A DNA stretch of 64,000 nucleotides from CAYSNP01 sp050945855 (GTDB taxonomy: Bacteria; Bacillota; Clostridia; Christensenellales; DTU072). Made by a program: the position numbers and the translations under genes. The stretch is taken from contig JBMNTS010000002.1 in the NCBI GenBank assembly GCA_050945855.1, positions 1-64,000 of the forward strand, read 5' to 3'. The notes under the pieces are model-generated. The model was given only the letters and a program-made list of their open reading frames with translations. It was not told the origin of the DNA and made no database searches. How positions within the stretch are numbered: position 1 is the stretch's first letter; each line of letters opens with the position of its first letter. This document shows, one piece after another, positions 61,511 to 64,000 of this stretch.

Positions 61511-62392
61511 TCACGCCTTTTCGCCGTTTATTTCTCTTGCCTTAGGGTATATATTGCTTGCTATTGCGCCTGCCAGCTTAACGTTGTTCATGGCGTACAG
61601 GTGTATCCCGCGCGCGCCGGACGCAAGCAAGCCGTCTATCTGCTCTATGGCGTATTCTATGCCGGCGGCAAAAAGACTGTCAGCATCGTCCTGATAACGC
61701 GAAATCATTTTTGCCAGCTTATTGGGTATCTTCGCGCCCGAAAGGCGCACTATCCTGTTGAGGATATTGGTATTGGTAAGAGGCATTATCCCCGCCTGAA
61801 CGGGGGTGGTTATGCCAAGCTTATACATTTGCTCCAAAAGTGCAAAAAAATCATTATTATCATAAAATAACTGAGTGATAAAATGCGTTATACCCGCCTC
61901 CGCTTTTGCTTTCATTACCCGCAAATCCTGTTCAAAGCTATGGGATTCGCTATGCCCTTCGGGATAGCATGCCGCGCAAACGTCAAAGCCCCCTCTGCGC
62001 CCGATATACTCTATCAAGTCGGTGGCGTAATGAAAATCCCTCTTTTTGTCCTGCGTATCCGGAGTAAGGTCTCCCCTTAATGCCAGAATGCTTTTGATTC
62101 CCGCCCTCTCCAGCCTGTCCAAAAGTATATCAATATTGTTTTTGTCCGAATTGATGCAGGTGAGATGCGCAAGCGTGTTTATGCCGTATTCGTTTTTCAT
62201 TTTATCCGCTATGGCTACGCTGTCCATACCCGCCGAGGATCCGCCCGCCCCTCTGGTTATGCTTATGTAATCGGGGCCTAATTCCCAAATCCTGCGCGCG
62301 CTGTCCAGAGTGTTCTCCACATTGGAGTCTATCTTGGGCGGAAAAATCTCCACGGACAAGACTATCTTTTTTCCTTTGAATAATTCTCTCAT
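61511..62392 (-). CDS. metF: 5,10-methylenetetrahydrofolate reductase
   Basis: 293 residues. Makes 5-methyl-THF, the methyl donor for MetH immediately downstream. TIM-barrel blocks: SVEIFPPK, SITRGAGGS, LTCINSDKNN, LALRGD, and ITQLFYDNNDFF (flavin/folate sites). Sits 13 bases after the YhhN-like gene; one promoter upstream of that gene probably drives all three. Confidence 0.95.
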   Translation of the reverse strand: MRELFKGKKIVLSVEIFPPKIDSNVENTLDSARRIWELGPDYISITRGAGGSSAGMDSVAIADKMKNEYGINTLAHLTCINSDKNNIDILLDRLERAGIKSILALRGDLTPDTQDKKRDFHYATDLIEYIGRRGGFDVCAACYPEGHSESHSFEQDLRVMKAKAEAGITHFITQLFYDNNDFFALLEQMYKLGITTPVQAGIMPLTNTNILNRIVRLSGAKIPNKLAKMISRYQDDADSLFAAGIEYAIEQIDGLLASGARGIHLYAMNNVKLAGAIASNIYPKAREINGEKA

Positions 62393-62405
62393 TGATATTC
62401 CTTTC

Positions 62406-63068
62406 TTATAACGCCAGTATGGATAACGCCAGAAGCGCCTGTCCCGTATAATACAAAATCAAGTTTATCGCGGAGCCTTTTTTGGAAAACTTTTTGAAAA
62501 CCAAAAAGACCAGAATCGCGTCCGAGGCAAAGAACATAGCCGCGCCCAGCGATACCGCCAGAGTAAACAAGGGTGAGTGATTGCCCAGATAAATAACCGA
62601 AACCGCCTTAACCAGCATTACCGTAATTACAAAAGCGTATCCCGCCACGGGGTAGAGGAATTTTCCGAGGCTGAACTTTTGCGATTTATAAACATAAAAG
62701 GCTATGCACATTATGACCACAATCAATACGGCATCCAGCCAGTGATAACCGAAAACAGCGCAAAAAGCGGACGCGAAAAAGACGTGACCCAACAAGAACG
62801 CCAGTATTGCCGAGATAAAGCGGGTTGTGTTTTTCTTATTCAGTATAAGCACGTCGCCCAAAGTGCACATTACAAACCCGATAATCATCATTATGGAATA
62901 AACGCCGAACCCTTTATAAAGAGCGCCTGCCAGCGCGATACCGATAAAAAGCAAGCTGGTCAGCGTCTTGAAAATCAAAATAGGCTTGTTCTCATCCCTG
63001 TTTTTGCAGTAAAGCAGAAAACCGAGCGAAACATACATAAGAGCAGTTAAAATTATGGCTGTTGTCAT
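62406..63068 (-). CDS. YhhN family membrane protein (lysoplasmalogenase-like)
   Basis: 220 residues, about eight helices. The block LGDVLILNKKNTTRFISAILAFLLGHVFFASAF (seen as GDVLILN and LLGHVFFASAF) matches the YhhN/TMEM86 family, whose animal members hydrolyse the vinyl-ether bond of lysoplasmalogens. Many anaerobic clostridia contain plasmalogens, so that role is plausible but unproven. First gene of the metF-metH transcript; a folate/methionine connection is not obvious. Confidence 0.85.
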   Translation of the reverse strand: MTTAIILTALMYVSLGFLLYCKNRDENKPILIFKTLTSLLFIGIALAGALYKGFGVYSIMMIIGFVMCTLGDVLILNKKNTTRFISAILAFLLGHVFFASAFCAVFGYHWLDAVLIVVIMCIAFYVYKSQKFSLGKFLYPVAGYAFVITVMLVKAVSVIYLGNHSPLFTLAVSLGAAMFFASDAILVFLVFKKFSKKGSAINLILYYTGQALLALSILAL

Positions 63069-63083
63069 TTTATCCCTCTCTTT

Positions 63084-63123
63084 ATAATAAAGCTATTATA
63101 GCAGAATGAGCTTTATTATTCAA
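63084..63123 (-). promoter_or_regulatory. Promoter of yhhN-metF-metH embedded in an inverted repeat
   Basis: Minus strand TTGAAT (63118-63123), 17-base spacer, TATAAT (63095-63100). Perfect 11-bp arms ATAATAAAGCT (63084-63094) and AGCTTTATTAT (63109-63119) enclose the -10 element, so a dimeric repressor bound there would block polymerase; it could also form an RNA hairpin in the short leader only partly, since one arm lies upstream of the start. No SAM riboswitch fits in the 128-base gap. Confidence 0.65.
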
Positions 63124-63196
63124 GCTATTAGCCCTTATCCGCCATTGCACAGTAATGGCTGCTCATATTTTTTAATCCCCTCTCATACATTTTAAT

Positions 63197-63667
63197 ATGA
63201 AAAGGCTGGCGAATCTAAAAAAAGGTATAATCTGTTACGCCGCGGGCGGCTCGGTGTCATTAATATGCACTGCCGTTATCGCCGTTTTTGTACTATTAAA
63301 CCGAAAATATGACGCCGCCCTGTGCATGCCCGTTTTTACCCTGCCCGCTCCGCAAATGTTTGCGCTTTGGATTGCCTACGGAATTTTATTCGCTTACATA
63401 ATGGGGAAAACCCTCAGCCTCAGGCAAATGCCGTTGTTTTACGCGCTGATTGGCGCAAATCTGGGCGCGGTTTTGTGGGCAATACTGTTTTATCTTAATA
63501 AAACCTTAGCCGCTTTAATTGTTATGCTTATAGTCAGCGTTACTCAAAACGCGCTTTGTTTCAGCCTGACTTCAAAAAAGGACGCAAGGTGGTTTATTCT
63601 GCTTCCCTGCGCCCTTTGGCTGTTATATTTGTTAATCTTTAATTACGCCGTAGTTTTACTTAATTAA
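63197..63667 (+). CDS. tspO: TspO/MBR family membrane protein
   Basis: 156 residues, five helices. Family pattern: PAPQMFALWIAYGILFAYIMG (helix 2 with the W of TspO), then LFYALIGANLGAVLWAILF, a central aliphatic helix, and a final WFILLPCALWLLYLLIFNYAVVLLN-type helix ending in the conserved LN (seen as LIFNYAVVLLN). TspO proteins bind porphyrins or sterols; the N-terminal region differs and some aromatic residues are missing, so the call is family-level. Weak ribosome site. Overlaps the converging ferredoxin gene by 8 bases. Confidence 0.7.
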   Translation: MKRLANLKKGIICYAAGGSVSLICTAVIAVFVLLNRKYDAALCMPVFTLPAPQMFALWIAYGILFAYIMGKTLSLRQMPLFYALIGANLGAVLWAILFYLNKTLAALIVMLIVSVTQNALCFSLTSKKDARWFILLPCALWLLYLLIFNYAVVLLN

Positions 63668-64000
63668 TCCATTTAATGACTTTGGTAGGGCATTTTTCCA
63701 CGCATTTGCCGCAAGCGATACACTTCTTGTAATCTATAATGGGCAGATTGTCCTCCATTATTATCGCGCCCTCGGGGCAAACCTTTGCGCAAAGCCCGCA
63801 GCCGATACACCCCGCCGAACATACTGAGGAAACCGCTTTTCCTTTTTCCCTCGAGGAGCATGCCACATAAATTTTGGCGTAAGAAGGCACAAATTTTAGC
63901 AAGTATTTAGGACAAATCTTTACGCATTGACCGCAGGCGGTGCATTTGTCGTGGTTAATTTCGGAAAAGCCGGTAGGATTGACCTCAATGGCGTGAAAAG
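63660..64000 (-). CDS. rnfB: RnfB-like polyferredoxin, C-terminal part
   Basis: Open to the window edge; 113 residues visible, the rest lies beyond base 64000. Three 4Fe-4S cysteine blocks: CTACGQCVKICP, CSAGCIGCGLCAKVCP and CIACGKCVEKCP, with FVPSYAKIYVACSSREKGK between the first two, which is characteristic of RnfB. The preceding EVNPTGFSEIN also fits RnfB. Rnf couples ferredoxin oxidation to NAD+ reduction and ion pumping. It would be the 3' gene of an rnf operon to the right; other subunits are outside the window. Confidence 0.85.
   Translation of the reverse strand, partial: FHAIEVNPTGFSEINHDKCTACGQCVKICPKYLLKFVPSYAKIYVACSSREKGKAVSSVCSAGCIGCGLCAKVCPEGAIIMEDNLPIIDYKKCIACGKCVEKCPTKVIKWIN

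Noticed and set aside
63069..63196. SAM riboswitch upstream of the metF-metH transcript
   Set aside because: Gap too short and no SAM-box elements; an inverted repeat around the -10 box is seen instead.

Overview
The window looks like chromosomal core DNA from an uncultured, endospore-forming member of the Clostridia (Firmicutes). Support comes from dipicolinate synthase genes dpaA/dpaB (spore-core dipicolinate), an HPr kinase with a Crh-like HPr paralogue and whiA, the recA-rny pair, a short MetH without the reactivation domain, a trailing RnfB-like ferredoxin, AGGAGG ribosome sites, and promoters of TTGNNN-17-TANNNT type. Genus or family cannot be read from the sequence alone. Nothing resembling a prophage, transposon, CRISPR array or rRNA operon is visible; one tRNA (Glu, CTC) and one 6S RNA are present.

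Layout. 1-3.2 kb (+): the 3' end of one lipoprotein gene and two complete paralogues in tandem, then a membrane-anchored trypsin-like protease and a broken small membrane-protein frame. 3.4-7.1 kb (-): coaX-hom-rqcH operon. 7.2-8.0 kb: a small membrane exporter converging on a 6S RNA gene whose terminator lies in the exporter's last codons. 8.1-12.3 kb (-): rny, a lipase-like lipoprotein without its nucleophile, and a RimK-like ATP-grasp ligase. 12.4-20.4 kb (-): polysaccharide deacetylase-like protein, M16 peptidase, all-alpha dUTPase, ftsK/spoIIIE, rimO, truncated cinA, recA. 20.5-25.6 kb: glyS (+) converging on a membrane protein-methyltransferase-TPR operon (-). 25.7-37.8 kb: a YkvI-like transporter (+) overlapping dnaE tail to tail, followed leftward-transcribed by crh-like, whiA, murB, hprK, a Cof-type phosphatase, uvrC and a MATE exporter.

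37.9-48.4 kb: tRNA-Glu with its own promoter and terminator, then a 3412-residue lipoprotein (-) made of about a dozen Ig-like domains, about ten MBG/YGX-type domains and LamG-like C-terminal modules; it fills 16% of the window. 48.5-52.2 kb (-): icd, metallo-hydrolase, hemZ and an ECF S-component, all overlapping end to start. 52.4-55.9 kb (+): a GPH-type sugar symporter, a DUF421 and a DUF4363 protein, and a small InlB-repeat lipoprotein. 55.9-59.1 kb: an AsnB-like enzyme lacking Cys2 (-), divergent from dpaA-dpaB (+). 59.1-63.1 kb (-): YhhN protein-metF-metH behind a promoter wrapped in a perfect inverted repeat. 63.2-64 kb: TspO-like protein (+) and a truncated RnfB-like ferredoxin (-).

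How parts may work together: HprK plus a His-less, Ser-retaining HPr paralogue point to serine-phosphorylation signalling rather than sugar phosphotransfer; metF and metH supply methionine methyl groups; dpaAB feeds sporulation. The surface-protein set (three tandem lipoproteins, pseudo-lipase, giant lipoprotein, InlB-repeat lipoprotein) is the least understood part. No clear-cut new multi-gene system could be proven from sequence alone; the best leads are the Cys-ladder insert in DnaE, the pseudo-enzymes, the surface lipoproteins, and unusual starts at murB and uvrC.
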